Positions 7,235 to 16,452 of a stretch of 64,000 nt of DNA are shown in pieces. Source of the DNA: Paraburkholderia rhizosphaerae (GTDB lineage Bacteria; Pseudomonadota; Gammaproteobacteria; Burkholderiales; Burkholderiaceae). The stretch is from NCBI RefSeq assembly GCF_004366595.1, contig NZ_SORE01000017.1, positions 105,507 through 169,506 of the forward strand. The letters run 5' to 3'. The notes under the pieces were generated by a model. That model was not told the DNA's origin, made no database searches, and worked only from the letters and a program-made list of their open reading frames with translations. The translations under genes and the position numbers were made by a program. Within the stretch, counting starts at the first letter, position 1, and the number at the start of each line of letters is the position of its first letter.

Positions 7235-9946
7235 CTACACCCGCTTCGCCACATGGCGGATGGTGTCGATCAGGACTTCCGCGGCGACCGGCTTGGTCAG
7301 GTGAACGGCAAAGTCCTCGAGCGGGGGGGCATGCAACGCCTGCGGCGGCAGTTCCGTGTAGCCGGTCAACGCAATTGCCGTCATCCGCTCGCTCACCGCG
7401 ATCGATTGCCGCGCTTCCAGCTCGCGCACGCGCCGCAGCACGTCGTAGCCACTTTCAGCCGCGAGCACGATATCGGACAACAACACCTGGGGCCACGCAT
7501 CGCGACGCGCATCGGCAAGACGCTGCACCGCCTCGTCACCCGATGACGCGAGCAGCACGCGCGCACCGCTCGCGGTCAACACCGCCTCGAGTGCGTCGCG
7601 AGCTTCCTCCTGGTCGTCGATTGCCAACACTGTCACGCCAGTCAGCGGTTCGGCCGTCGCCCGCGCGGACGGCAGCGCGGAGTCTTGGGCAGGTATAGCA
7701 TCGACGCCTTCGGCAGGTTGTGCGCGGGCCGTTTCCGCAATACCCGCATCGACGACCGGCCGCAGCGGAATCACCGCGACATAAGCAACACGGTCGCCGA
7801 CCTGCGTCGCAGTCAACCCGCCGCCCCACGCCGACAGCGTCGACTCGATTCGTCGCGCGGTTTGCTGCGGCAATTCCTCGGGTCGCGCGTGGTCGCCGCA
7901 CACGCTCACCCATGCGTGATTCGCGTGACGCTCGGCGCGCAGCGCAACCGTTTCACCCGCGCCTGCGTGTTCGATCTCGTTGCGGCACAGGTCCGCGACA
8001 ATCTGTTTGAGCTCGGCCGGGTCGCCGGTTGCACATAGCGGACTATCGGCTATCGATACCTGCCAGCGAACCCTGCGCCGTGCGATTTCACCGCGCAGGT
8101 CCGCGGATACCTGTGCGATAAGCGGCCCCAGCTCGACCGCCCGCGCGGTGACCTTGCGTTGCATGTGCTCGAGTTCCCCCTGCTGCCATTGCAACGCCCA
8201 CATCTTCGCGTAGACGCCATCGCGCGCGAGCAGATCGGCATGCGCGCCCTGCTCGACGATGCGCCCATGCTCCATCACGAGGATCCAGTCGGAATCGACG
8301 ACCGTCGACAGCCGGTGCGCGATCGCGATCGACGTGCGGCCTCGTGCGAGCCGGTTCAGTTCGGTCTGGATCGCGCGCTCGGATCGCGTGTCGAGTGCCG
8401 ACGTCGCTTCGTCGAACACGATAATGCGCGGATTCTTCAGGATGGCCCGCGCGATCGCAATCCGCTGGCGCTCTCCACCCGACAAGCGCAAGCCACGTTC
8501 GCCGACGCGCGTGTCATAGTGATCGGGCAGCCGCTCGATAAATTCGTCGAGTTGCGCGGCGCGCGCGGCGCGGACGACATCGGCGCGCGTTGCGCCCGGA
8601 CGCCCATAGGCGATGTTGTACGCGATCGTATCGTTGAACAGCACGGTGTCCTGCGGCACGATGCCGACCGCTTCGCGCAGGCTCCTTTGCGTGACGGAGC
8701 GCAGGTCCTGTCCGTCGATCCGCACGCTGCCCGCGCTCGGCTGGTACAAGCGGAACAGCAGTCGCACGAGCGTCGATTTGCCCGAACCGCTGCCGCCGAC
8801 CACCGCAAGCCGATGCCCGGGGTGCACATGGAAGTTGACGTCGCGCAACACCTGCCGCGCGGCATCGTAAGCGAAGTCCACATGCTGGAATTCGATGCCG
8901 CCCTGCGTGACGACGAGCGGCCGCGCATCGCGCAGATCGATATCTTCGCCCCGCACACCCTGCGCGGCGAGAATCGCGAACATCCGCTCGACATTGACTT
9001 TGGCATCGTTCGTCTCACGAAACACGACGCCGAGCGTGTTCAGCGGCATGCAGACCTGAATGATGTACGCGTTGATCAGCACCAGGTCCCCCACGCTCAG
9101 TTGGCGCGCGATCACGAACTGCACCGCCAGCAACAGCACCGCCGCAACGCCGGCGGCAACCACCCCGCTTTGCCCGATATGCAGTGCGGTGAGTGCGCGT
9201 TGGTTCGCAATGCGCGCGTCGATCCATTGCTGGAGCACATCGTCGAGTCGCCGGCTCTCGACGTCTTCCGTCGCGAAGAACTTGACGGTGTCGTAGTTGA
9301 GCAAGCTATCGACCAGCCGCGCATCCGACTGCGCTTCCAGCGCATTCACGCGCCGCTGCACAACGAGCCGCCGCCGCGTAAAAACAAACGTGTACACCGC
9401 ATAGCAGACGAAGGTGATCGCAATTGCTGCGGTGAAAAGCCATGAATATCCCCGCGCAAGAATAATGACGATCGTCACGATTTCTATAAAGGTCGGCACG
9501 ATCGCGAAAATCGCGGTGCCCAGCAGAAAACCGATACCGTCCGCGCCTTTCTGCACATCGCGCACCACGGTGCCGGTTTCCCGTTGCGCGTGAAACCGTG
9601 CGCCAAGCCGGTGCAGATGCGCAAACGTGCGCTCGGTAAACGATGCGACCGTGCGCTGCGTGACCGCGCTGAATACCACGTCGCGTGCTTCGTTTAGCGC
9701 GTCGCCGAGAAACCGCAGCAGCGCATAGGCCAGCACCAGGAAAACCGGGAAGACAAGCGCCGGCGCGGACCCGCCCAGATCGTCGACGATTTCCCGCAGC
9801 GCAAGCGGCATCGCGACGGACGCGAGCTTGCCGCAAACCATCAGTGCAAACGACGCGAGTGTGATCGCGCGGTATTGCAGCAGCGCGTTCCATAAATCGA
9901 TCGCGATGCGGTTTCTCATCTGGCGCCGATGGTCGATTCCGGTCAT
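7235..9946 (-). CDS. Atm1-like ABC exporter fused to a degenerate kinase ATPase domain and a receiver domain
   Basis: One uninterrupted 903-codon frame encodes three units. Residues about 15-320 form a six-helix exporter membrane domain with Atm1-type SLLNYDTVKFFATE. Residues about 355-595 form the ATPase: VVGGSGSGKST (Walker A), VPQDTVLF, LSGGERQR, IIVFDEATSALD, AIAHRLST. Residues about 605-735 resemble a histidine kinase ATP-binding domain (DPAELKQIVADLCRNEIEHA as N-box), but the G1/G2 glycine motifs are eroded and no phosphorylatable H-box is seen. Residues about 768-903 are a receiver domain with acidic IDDQ, phospho-acceptor in LLSDIVL, ALTGYT and LTKPV. The ATG at 9946 is preceded by AAGGAG with almost no spacer; the frame also runs open upstream to 10318, and an ATG at 9919 is possible. 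Substrate unknown. Confidence 0.9.
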   Translation of the reverse strand: MTGIDHRRQMRNRIAIDLWNALLQYRAITLASFALMVCGKLASVAMPLALREIVDDLGGSAPALVFPVFLVLAYALLRFLGDALNEARDVVFSAVTQRTVASFTERTFAHLHRLGARFHAQRETGTVVRDVQKGADGIGFLLGTAIFAIVPTFIEIVTIVIILARGYSWLFTAAIAITFVCYAVYTFVFTRRRLVVQRRVNALEAQSDARLVDSLLNYDTVKFFATEDVESRRLDDVLQQWIDARIANQRALTALHIGQSGVVAAGVAAVLLLAVQFVIARQLSVGDLVLINAYIIQVCMPLNTLGVVFRETNDAKVNVERMFAILAAQGVRGEDIDLRDARPLVVTQGGIEFQHVDFAYDAARQVLRDVNFHVHPGHRLAVVGGSGSGKSTLVRLLFRLYQPSAGSVRIDGQDLRSVTQRSLREAVGIVPQDTVLFNDTIAYNIAYGRPGATRADVVRAARAAQLDEFIERLPDHYDTRVGERGLRLSGGERQRIAIARAILKNPRIIVFDEATSALDTRSERAIQTELNRLARGRTSIAIAHRLSTVVDSDWILVMEHGRIVEQGAHADLLARDGVYAKMWALQWQQGELEHMQRKVTARAVELGPLIAQVSADLRGEIARRRVRWQVSIADSPLCATGDPAELKQIVADLCRNEIEHAGAGETVALRAERHANHAWVSVCGDHARPEELPQQTARRIESTLSAWGGGLTATQVGDRVAYVAVIPLRPVVDAGIAETARAQPAEGVDAIPAQDSALPSARATAEPLTGVTVLAIDDQEEARDALEAVLTASGARVLLASSGDEAVQRLADARRDAWPQVLLSDIVLAAESGYDVLRRVRELEARQSIAVSERMTAIALTGYTELPPQALHAPPLEDFAVHLTKPVAAEVLIDTIRHVAKRV

Positions 9947-10370
9947 CTCCTTCCCGTCCGCTAAAGCGTTCGCATTGCGCGGCAAAGCCGCATCGAAGCT
10001 CTGCGAGCGAGATTCGGTCCCGCACCGCGGTTTCGCGAACGCGCCGTGCGCATCGCGCGCCGTCACGGCTCCGCGTGAGCTGCGCCGGTCGCCCTTGCAA
10101 TATTCATCGAAGAGGCTGCGCGCGACGCGAGCCCATCCTGCTTTTACATGCCGGATGTAAATCAGGGTGCGCCACAGCGCTTCGGAAAACCCGCAACGAC
10201 GGAAATAACAGTGCGTGCGCTGCCGTTCGTTGGAAATGCCCATGCTCATCGTTGGCACATCGGATGCTGAAACTGGTGCATGCGCCGGCTCGAGCATTGA
10301 GGAGTCAGGCTCGATCACCGAGGTAACCGTCGCCCACTATCAGTCTGACCACGAATGAAGAGGAACCCAA
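9947..10370. other. 424-base gap between divergent genes
   Basis: It separates the ABC-receiver fusion (leftward) from the glycan operon (rightward). An open frame extends the ABC gene upstream through most of this gap, but its translation is unlike any exporter N-terminus. I read the gap as leader and promoter DNA for both units. No promoter with convincing -35 and -10 boxes was found by eye. Confidence 0.4.
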
Positions 10371-11660
10371 ATGAAAATCGCCCTGATCAGCGAACACGCG
10401 TCGCCGCTTGCACTTGCTGGCGGTGTCGATAGCGGCGGCCAGAACATCTATGTCGCTAACGTCGCGCGGCAACTGCACCGGGCAGGGCATCAGGTCGACG
10501 TGTTCACACGGCGCGACCGGTCGCTCTTGCCGCTGGTGTCCGAAATGGACGGTATCCGGATCGTCAATGTTCCCGCGGGCCCGCCGCGGCAACTCGCGAA
10601 AGAACGGCTGCTGCCGTACATGAACGAGTTTGCCGAGTTCCTCATTTCTTTCTTCCAGAAAGAGAGGCACCCCTATCATCTGATGCACGCGAACTTCTTT
10701 ATGTCGGGCCTCGCCGCACTAAAGGTGAAGCACGCGCTACGGATACCGGTCGTCACGACCTTCCATGCGCTCGGTCGCGTGCGGCGCATTCATCAGGGCG
10801 ACGACGATGGCTTTCCCGATGAGCGCTTCGCGATTGAAGACGACCTTGTCCAACATTCGGACGCGGTCATCGCCGAATGCCCGCAAGACGAGACTGATCT
10901 GATCGAGCTATATCACGCGAACCCCGATCGGATCGAAATCGTGCCGTGCGGGTTCGACATCGACGAATTGCAGCAGGTCGACCGCGACGACGCGCGAGCC
11001 GCACTCGGCTGGCCGTGCGACCGGTTCATCGTGCTCCAGCTGGGCCGGCTCGTGCAGCGCAAGGGCATCGACAATGTGATTCGCGGTATGGGCGCGCTCA
11101 GGCGTGATTACGGCATCGACGCGCAGCTTTATATCGTGGGCGGTAATTCCGAGGCGCCGAACGAAATCGCGACGCCGGAGATTGCCCGCCTGCGCGGCAT
11201 CGCGCAGCGCGAACAGGTGGCCACCCAGACGACGTTCGTCGGCCGGCGCGGCCGCGCCCATTTAAGCCAGTTCTATAGCGCAGCCGATGTGTTCGTGACG
11301 ACGCCGTGGTACGAGCCTTTCGGCATCACGCCGGTCGAGGCGATGGCGTGCGGTACACCGGTGATCGGCGCGGACGTCGGCGGCATTCGTTACTCGGTCA
11401 AGCATGGCGAGACCGGCTGGCTCGTGCCGCCGCGCGATCCGTCCGCGTTGGCGGCCCGCCTCGCGGCTCTGTACCGCGACCCCGCCCTCGCGCGGCAAAT
11501 GGGCATCGCCGGCGCGGCGCGCGCACATGCAGAGTTCACGTGGCAAGGCGTCGCGCAATCGCTCGAGGCGGTGTACCGGCAGGTCGCCAAGGTGCCGCGG
11601 CCACGCCGCGAAGCCGCGGCGCAGCAACGCCGTTCGGCTGTCGGCGCAGCGTATGGCTAA
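10371..11660 (+). CDS. family 4 glycosyltransferase
   Basis: This 429-residue GT-B enzyme opens with ISEHASPLALAGGVDSGGQN, the glycine-rich loop of the sucrose-phosphate synthase-like GT4 branch. It has VVTTFHALGRVRR, then the C-terminal donor domain with LGRLVQRKG and the family signature PWYEPFGITPVEAMACGTPV. No signal peptide or membrane helix is seen, so it acts in the cytoplasm. AGAGG lies seven bases before the ATG. It is the first gene of a rightward glycan cluster. Its donor is not clear; relatives use GDP-mannose or UDP-sugars. Confidence 0.88.
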   Translation: MKIALISEHASPLALAGGVDSGGQNIYVANVARQLHRAGHQVDVFTRRDRSLLPLVSEMDGIRIVNVPAGPPRQLAKERLLPYMNEFAEFLISFFQKERHPYHLMHANFFMSGLAALKVKHALRIPVVTTFHALGRVRRIHQGDDDGFPDERFAIEDDLVQHSDAVIAECPQDETDLIELYHANPDRIEIVPCGFDIDELQQVDRDDARAALGWPCDRFIVLQLGRLVQRKGIDNVIRGMGALRRDYGIDAQLYIVGGNSEAPNEIATPEIARLRGIAQREQVATQTTFVGRRGRAHLSQFYSAADVFVTTPWYEPFGITPVEAMACGTPVIGADVGGIRYSVKHGETGWLVPPRDPSALAARLAALYRDPALARQMGIAGAARAHAEFTWQGVAQSLEAVYRQVAKVPRPRREAAAQQRRSAVGAAYG

Positions 11661-11750
11661 CACGGTTCGCGCTGTCGACCCGATGTGGCGAGCCGTGCGC
11701 AGCCGACACGTATCACGGCTTTTTCTCTAACTGTTCTTCCCACTCCAACT

Positions 11751-12380
11751 ATGGCCAATGATGAGCTGCTACCCGGCAGCCGTGCCGTCTTTCTCGACAA
11801 GGACGGCACGTTGCTCGAAGACGTTCCATACAACGTCGACCCGCGCACAATGCGATTCGCACCCGGCGCCCGGGACGCGCTCGAGCTGCTGCGCGACTAT
11901 CCGTTCAAGCTGATCGTGGTCAGCAATCAGGGCGGCGTCGCGCAGGGTCGCTTTGCGATCGGCGCACTGGATGCGGTCCGCCACCGTCTTCGCGAAATGT
12001 TCGCGTCATGCGGCGCGTTGCTGCACGCGTTCTACTGGTGCCCGCATGATCCGCGCGGACACGTCGCGCCGTTCGCCAATGCGTGCGACTGCCGCAAACC
12101 GGCGCCCGGCATGCTGTTGCAAGCGGCGCGGGAACACGATATCGATCTGCGCACGTCGTGGCTGGCCGGCGACATCCTCGACGACATCGAGGCCGGCAAT
12201 CGCGCGGGTTGCCGCACGATCCTGCTGAACAACGGCAACGAGACCGAATGGCGCAACGCGGCGCAGCGCACGCCGTTTGCGTACGCGCGCGATCTGTACG
12301 AAGCCGCGCAGTTCATCGTGCGCACACACGAGCACGAAAACCGGTCCGCCACCGAACCCGCACCCGGAGTCGCGCGATGA
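11751..12380 (+). CDS. HAD-IIIA phosphatase, heptose-1,7-bisphosphatase (GmhB)-like
   Basis: The product is a 209-residue HAD hydrolase with nucleophile motif FLDKDGTLLED, second motif VVSNQGG, the GmhB-type zinc loop (CPHD...CDC) and WLAGDILDDIEAG. GmhB enzymes remove the 7-phosphate of D,D-heptose bisphosphate on the way to ADP-heptose. Histidinol-phosphatase-like relatives share these motifs, so the substrate is inferred from the two neighbouring GT9 heptosyltransferase-type genes. The start at 11751 begins the domain but lacks a good ribosome site. Its stop overlaps the next start (ATGA). No gmhA or hldE is in the window. Confidence 0.85.
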   Translation: MANDELLPGSRAVFLDKDGTLLEDVPYNVDPRTMRFAPGARDALELLRDYPFKLIVVSNQGGVAQGRFAIGALDAVRHRLREMFASCGALLHAFYWCPHDPRGHVAPFANACDCRKPAPGMLLQAAREHDIDLRTSWLAGDILDDIEAGNRAGCRTILLNNGNETEWRNAAQRTPFAYARDLYEAAQFIVRTHEHENRSATEPAPGVAR

Positions 12381-13600
12381 CGGATTTGTCGGACCTCGCC
12401 AGCCCGTCGTTCGCGCATGCGCATGTCGCCGCATCGGCGCCGCTGAATCCGTGGGGCACGGAAGTCAAACGCATTCTCTGCGTACGCACAGACAACCTCG
12501 GCGACGTACTGATGACGACGCCTGCATTGCGCGCGCTGCGCGATGCAGTGCCGGGCCGGCATCTGACGCTACTGACGTCGGCGGCCGGCTGCGCGCTCGC
12601 GCCGTTTCTGCCGGACATCGACGACGCGATTCGCTATGACGCGCCGTGGTGCCGCCATCGACCGGCGCAAGCGTTCGCTGCCGATCTCGCAATGCGCACG
12701 CTGCTGCACGAACGGAAATTCGACGCCGCGGTGATCTTCACGGTGTATAGCCAGAACCCGCTCCCCGCCGCGACGCTTTGCTATCTGGCCGGCATCGAAC
12801 GGCGTCTTGCACGATGCCGCGAGAATCCATATGCGTTGTTAAGTGACTGGCTGCCCGAGCGCGAGCCCGAGCAAGGGACGCAGCACGAGGTGCCGCGGCA
12901 ACTGTCGCTGGTCGGTGCGGTCGGTGCGCACGCCGCTGACACACGCATGCGGTTGCGCGTAACGGACCTTGAACGGGCCGCGCTCGATGCCGAGCTTGTG
13001 GCCCGCGGCATCGACGCCAGTACGCCCGTTATCGTCGTGCACCCTGGTGCGAGCGCCGCATCGCGCCGCTACCCGGCGGAACGGTTCGGGCTGGCCTGCG
13101 CCGCGCTCGTGCACGAGACGGGCATGCAAGTGCTCGTCACCGGCGGCGCCGACGAAGCCTCGCTCGCACACGCGTTGCGCGCCGCGGCGGGAGCGTCTTC
13201 GCAGCGACTGATTCATGACCTGACCGATGCGCTCGACTTCGGTCCGTTCGCTGCATTGATCGAGCGTGCGCGCGTGCTGGTCTCGAACAACAGTGGCCCG
13301 GTGCATATCGCGTCCGCGCTCGGCACGCCGGTCGTCGATCTGTACGCGCTGACCAATCCGCAGCATGGGCCGTGGCAAACCCCGCACCGCGTGCTGTTTC
13401 GCGACGTCGAATGCCGCTGGTGCTATCGCAGCGTGTGCCCGCAAGGCCATCACGCGTGCCTGCTGGGCGTCGAACCGCGCGACGTGGTCGACGCAACACG
13501 CGATCTGCTCGAAGAAACCCGCACGCGTACCGCGCCCGTGGCCGCGTCGCTGGACGAACCCGTGGCCGCACGCGCACTGGACGCTTCTCGCCCTCTCTGA
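12377..13600 (+). CDS. family 9 glycosyltransferase (heptosyltransferase-like)
   Basis: This 407-residue GT9 protein has the N-terminal RILCVRTDNLGDVLMTTPAL typical of ADP-heptose:LPS heptosyltransferases and the C-terminal donor site VVHPGAS and VSNNSGPVHIASALGTPVV. A 30-residue N-terminal extension precedes the domain. The C-terminal CRWCYRSVCPQGHHACL is a Cys-rich segment common in this branch. The ATG overlaps the phosphatase stop by four bases, so translation is probably coupled. ADP-heptose as donor is inferred from the family. Confidence 0.88.
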   Translation: MTDLSDLASPSFAHAHVAASAPLNPWGTEVKRILCVRTDNLGDVLMTTPALRALRDAVPGRHLTLLTSAAGCALAPFLPDIDDAIRYDAPWCRHRPAQAFAADLAMRTLLHERKFDAAVIFTVYSQNPLPAATLCYLAGIERRLARCRENPYALLSDWLPEREPEQGTQHEVPRQLSLVGAVGAHAADTRMRLRVTDLERAALDAELVARGIDASTPVIVVHPGASAASRRYPAERFGLACAALVHETGMQVLVTGGADEASLAHALRAAAGASSQRLIHDLTDALDFGPFAALIERARVLVSNNSGPVHIASALGTPVVDLYALTNPQHGPWQTPHRVLFRDVECRWCYRSVCPQGHHACLLGVEPRDVVDATRDLLEETRTRTAPVAASLDEPVAARALDASRPL

Positions 13601-13615
13601 CATGGAGCGATGCAT

Positions 13616-15367
13616 ATGTACACACTTGGAATCAATGCGGTCTATCACGACAGCGCGGCGGCTCTGCTGCGCGACGGCGTGGTGCTGGCCGCCGCCGAAG
13701 ACGAGCGCTTCACGCACATCAAGCACGCCAAGCGGCCGGTGCCGTTTTCGACGTGGCAGTTGCCGTTCGATGCGATCGACTATTGCCTCGCCGCCGCGGG
13801 CATAACGCTCAAGGATGTCGACCACGTCGCGTATTCGTACGACCCGGCGCTGTTCGCAGGCATGCCGAAAACGCCCGGCGCGACGATCACGTTACCGTTC
13901 GACCCGGCAGGCCAGCCGCACACGAACCCGTCCGAATCGCCATGGGACCCGCTGTTTCTCAGCTATATCGCGAATGCGAAAGCGCAGTTGCTCGACGGCG
14001 CGCCGCATCATCTGGCGCGGCGCTTTCGCGATGTCGACCGGCGCAACGGTTTCAGCTGGCACTTCGTCGACCACCATCTCGCGCATGAAGCGAGCGCATT
14101 TCTCGCGAGCCCGTTCGACGACACCGCGGTGCTGACGATGGACGGCCGCGGCGAAGGCGTGACTACCAGCATGGGACGGTTCGTCGGTGGCGCATACCAG
14201 CGGCTGCGCCAGGTCGAACTGCCGCATTCGCTCGGCCTGCTGTACGAAGCAGTGACGGACTGGCTCGGCTTCCTGCATTCGTCCGACGAGTACAAGGTGA
14301 TGGCGCTCGCGTCGTTCGGCGAGCCAGTCTACGCCGCGCAGTTTCGAGAAATCGTCAAGGTCAGGCAGGACGGCAGTTACACGGTGGATGCGCCGCGTCT
14401 CGTCGAACGCTTCGGTGCGCCGCGCGAACGCGGCGGGCCGCTCGAACAGCGGCACTTCAACATCGCGAGTTCGCTGCAATGCGTGCTGGAAGAGACCGTG
14501 TTGCGGCTTGCCGGGTGGCTACACCAGCAAACCGGCTTGCCCCGGCTGTGCATGGCGGGTGGCGTCGCGCTCAACTGCGTGATGAATTCGAAGGTGCGCG
14601 ACCTCGGTCCGTTCGATGACATCTGGGTGCAGCCGGCGGCCGGCGACGCAGGCACCGCGCTGGGCGCAGCGTTATGGATCGATTATCGCGAACGCGGCGA
14701 CCGTGTCCGGCATTGGCGAATGGATCACGCGTACCTCGGCCCCGAGTACGCGGACGACGAGATCGAGCAATTCTTGCGCTGGTCGAAGATTCCCTATCGG
14801 CGCGCGACGGATATCGCCGATGAAGGAGCCCAGATGCTGGTCGACGGCAAAGTGATCGGCTGGTATCAGGGGCGTACCGAGTTCGGTCCTCGCGCGCTCG
14901 GTTCGCGCTCGATCCTTGCGTCGCCGATCGAAGCTTCGATGCAGGCCCGCTTGAACGACATCAAGGACCGTGAAGACTTCCGGCCGGTTGCGCCGGTGGT
15001 ACTGGAAGAACATGCGGCCGACTGGTTCGTCGGCGGGCAGCGCGCGCCGTTCATGCTGTTTATCTTCGATGTGCGCGAAGAGAAAGCCGCGCGGATTCCC
15101 GCGGTGCGCCATGTCGACGGCACCGCGCGCATACAGACGATCAATCGCGCGCAGCATCCGCTCTACTATGACCTCGTCGACGCGTTTTACCGGCGCACCG
15201 GCGTTCCCGTGCTGGTCAATACGTCGTTCAATACGCGCGGCGAACCGATGGTGAACTCGCCACGCGATGCGATTGAGTCGTTCTGGACGTCGCCGCTCGA
15301 TGCGCTTGCGATCGGGCCGTTCATTGTCGAGAAGGACGGCGCCGGCGCGACCGTGGCCAGATCATGA
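13616..15367 (+). CDS. sugar O-carbamoyltransferase, NodU/CmcH family
   Basis: This 583-residue enzyme should transfer a carbamoyl group from carbamoyl phosphate, through carbamoyl-adenylate, to a hydroxyl of a sugar. The N-terminal ASKHA-type domain has INAVYHDSAA, the metal-binding DHHLAHEASAF and LTMDGRGEG; then comes MAGGVALNCVMN. The C-terminal domain has GRTEFGPRALGSRSILASP and NTSFNTRGEP. GGAG eight bases before the ATG at 13616 favours this start over the ATG six bases earlier. Its length is usual for the family. It sits among glycosyltransferases, so the acceptor is probably a residue of their glycan. Confidence 0.92.
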   Translation: MYTLGINAVYHDSAAALLRDGVVLAAAEDERFTHIKHAKRPVPFSTWQLPFDAIDYCLAAAGITLKDVDHVAYSYDPALFAGMPKTPGATITLPFDPAGQPHTNPSESPWDPLFLSYIANAKAQLLDGAPHHLARRFRDVDRRNGFSWHFVDHHLAHEASAFLASPFDDTAVLTMDGRGEGVTTSMGRFVGGAYQRLRQVELPHSLGLLYEAVTDWLGFLHSSDEYKVMALASFGEPVYAAQFREIVKVRQDGSYTVDAPRLVERFGAPRERGGPLEQRHFNIASSLQCVLEETVLRLAGWLHQQTGLPRLCMAGGVALNCVMNSKVRDLGPFDDIWVQPAAGDAGTALGAALWIDYRERGDRVRHWRMDHAYLGPEYADDEIEQFLRWSKIPYRRATDIADEGAQMLVDGKVIGWYQGRTEFGPRALGSRSILASPIEASMQARLNDIKDREDFRPVAPVVLEEHAADWFVGGQRAPFMLFIFDVREEKAARIPAVRHVDGTARIQTINRAQHPLYYDLVDAFYRRTGVPVLVNTSFNTRGEPMVNSPRDAIESFWTSPLDALAIGPFIVEKDGAGATVARS

Positions 15368-16452
15368 ACGTCGCGCATCCGCTTTCTGCCAGCGCCGTCG
15401 CAGCCTCAACGGCAGCGCACGCGGCTGCGTCCGATGACGCGGTCGCCCAGGACGCACGCATCGCGGCATCGACGAGCGTCGACGTGTCGGTCGTCGTGCC
15501 GACGTGGCGGCGCCCCGCGCTGCTCGAAACATGTTTGCACGCGTTAGCGGCACAGCATCTCGACTGCGCGCGCTATGAAATCATCGTCTGCGACGACGGT
15601 CCGGACGACGCGACGCGCACGCTCGTCGACCGCTTCGCAGCCGCGCAGTTGGCACGCGGCGGCGTCGTGCGATATATGCCGGTCACCGCAACGCAAGGGC
15701 CCGCGGCCGCTCGCAATGTAGGCTGGCGTATCGCACGCGCACCGCTGATCGCGTTTACCGACGACGATACGATTCCGTCGCCGCACTGGCTGCGTGCCGG
15801 GATCGCCGCTGCCGCCGCGCACGACGCTGACGCAGTGAGCGGCCGCATCGAGATGCCATTGCCCGACCTCCCGACCGACTACGAACGCGACGCGAGCGGG
15901 CTCGCCCGCGCGGAATTCGCGACCGCGAATGTGTTCGTGCGCCGCGCGGCGCTCGCGGCGGCAGGCGGTTTCGACGAGCGCTTTACCGCCGCATGGCGCG
16001 AGGACTCCGACTTGCAGTTCACGCTGCTCGCGGCAGGTCGCCGGATCGTGCGCGCCGACGATGCAGTCGTGATTCATCCGGTGCGGCCCGCGCGCTGGGG
16101 CGTCAGCCTGCAGCAGCAGAAAAAAAGCCGCTTCGACGCGCTGCTGTTTCGCAAGCATCCAGCGCTGTTTCGGCAGCGTATCGGTGCGCGCCCGCCATTG
16201 CGCTACTACGCGACGGTCGCCTGCGCCGTATTCGCGTGCGTTGCATGGCTGGCCGGCAAAGGCACGCCGGGCGTCGTTGCCGCGGCGCTGTGGGCGCTGC
16301 TCACCGCGCAATTTTGTGCGCAGCGGCTACGTGGTACGCGTCGCCACTGGCGCCATCTGGCGGAGATGGTGTGGACGTCGATGCTAATTCCGTTTCTGTC
16401 CGTCTACTGGCGTCTGTATGGCGCGCTACGTTTTGGGGTGGTGTTCCTGTGA
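15364..16452 (+). CDS. family 2 glycosyltransferase with C-terminal membrane anchor
   Basis: This 362-residue protein has a variable Ala-rich N-terminus of about 40 residues, then the GT2 domain (VDVSVVVPTWRRPALLETCL, IVCDDGPDDAT, FTDDDTIPS) and the acceptor-side motif WREDSDLQF. The last 100 residues contain two to three hydrophobic helices, suggesting inner-membrane attachment. The ATG overlaps the carbamoyltransferase stop by four bases, and its own stop overlaps the next GTG start. Donor and acceptor are unknown. Confidence 0.87.
   Translation: MNVAHPLSASAVAASTAAHAAASDDAVAQDARIAASTSVDVSVVVPTWRRPALLETCLHALAAQHLDCARYEIIVCDDGPDDATRTLVDRFAAAQLARGGVVRYMPVTATQGPAAARNVGWRIARAPLIAFTDDDTIPSPHWLRAGIAAAAAHDADAVSGRIEMPLPDLPTDYERDASGLARAEFATANVFVRRAALAAAGGFDERFTAAWREDSDLQFTLLAAGRRIVRADDAVVIHPVRPARWGVSLQQQKKSRFDALLFRKHPALFRQRIGARPPLRYYATVACAVFACVAWLAGKGTPGVVAAALWALLTAQFCAQRLRGTRRHWRHLAEMVWTSMLIPFLSVYWRLYGALRFGVVFL

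Noticed and set aside
9947..10318. In-frame extension of the ABC-receiver gene by 124 codons
   Set aside because: The extension has no similarity to exporter N-termini and the AAGGAG before 9946 offers a better start, although almost without a spacer.
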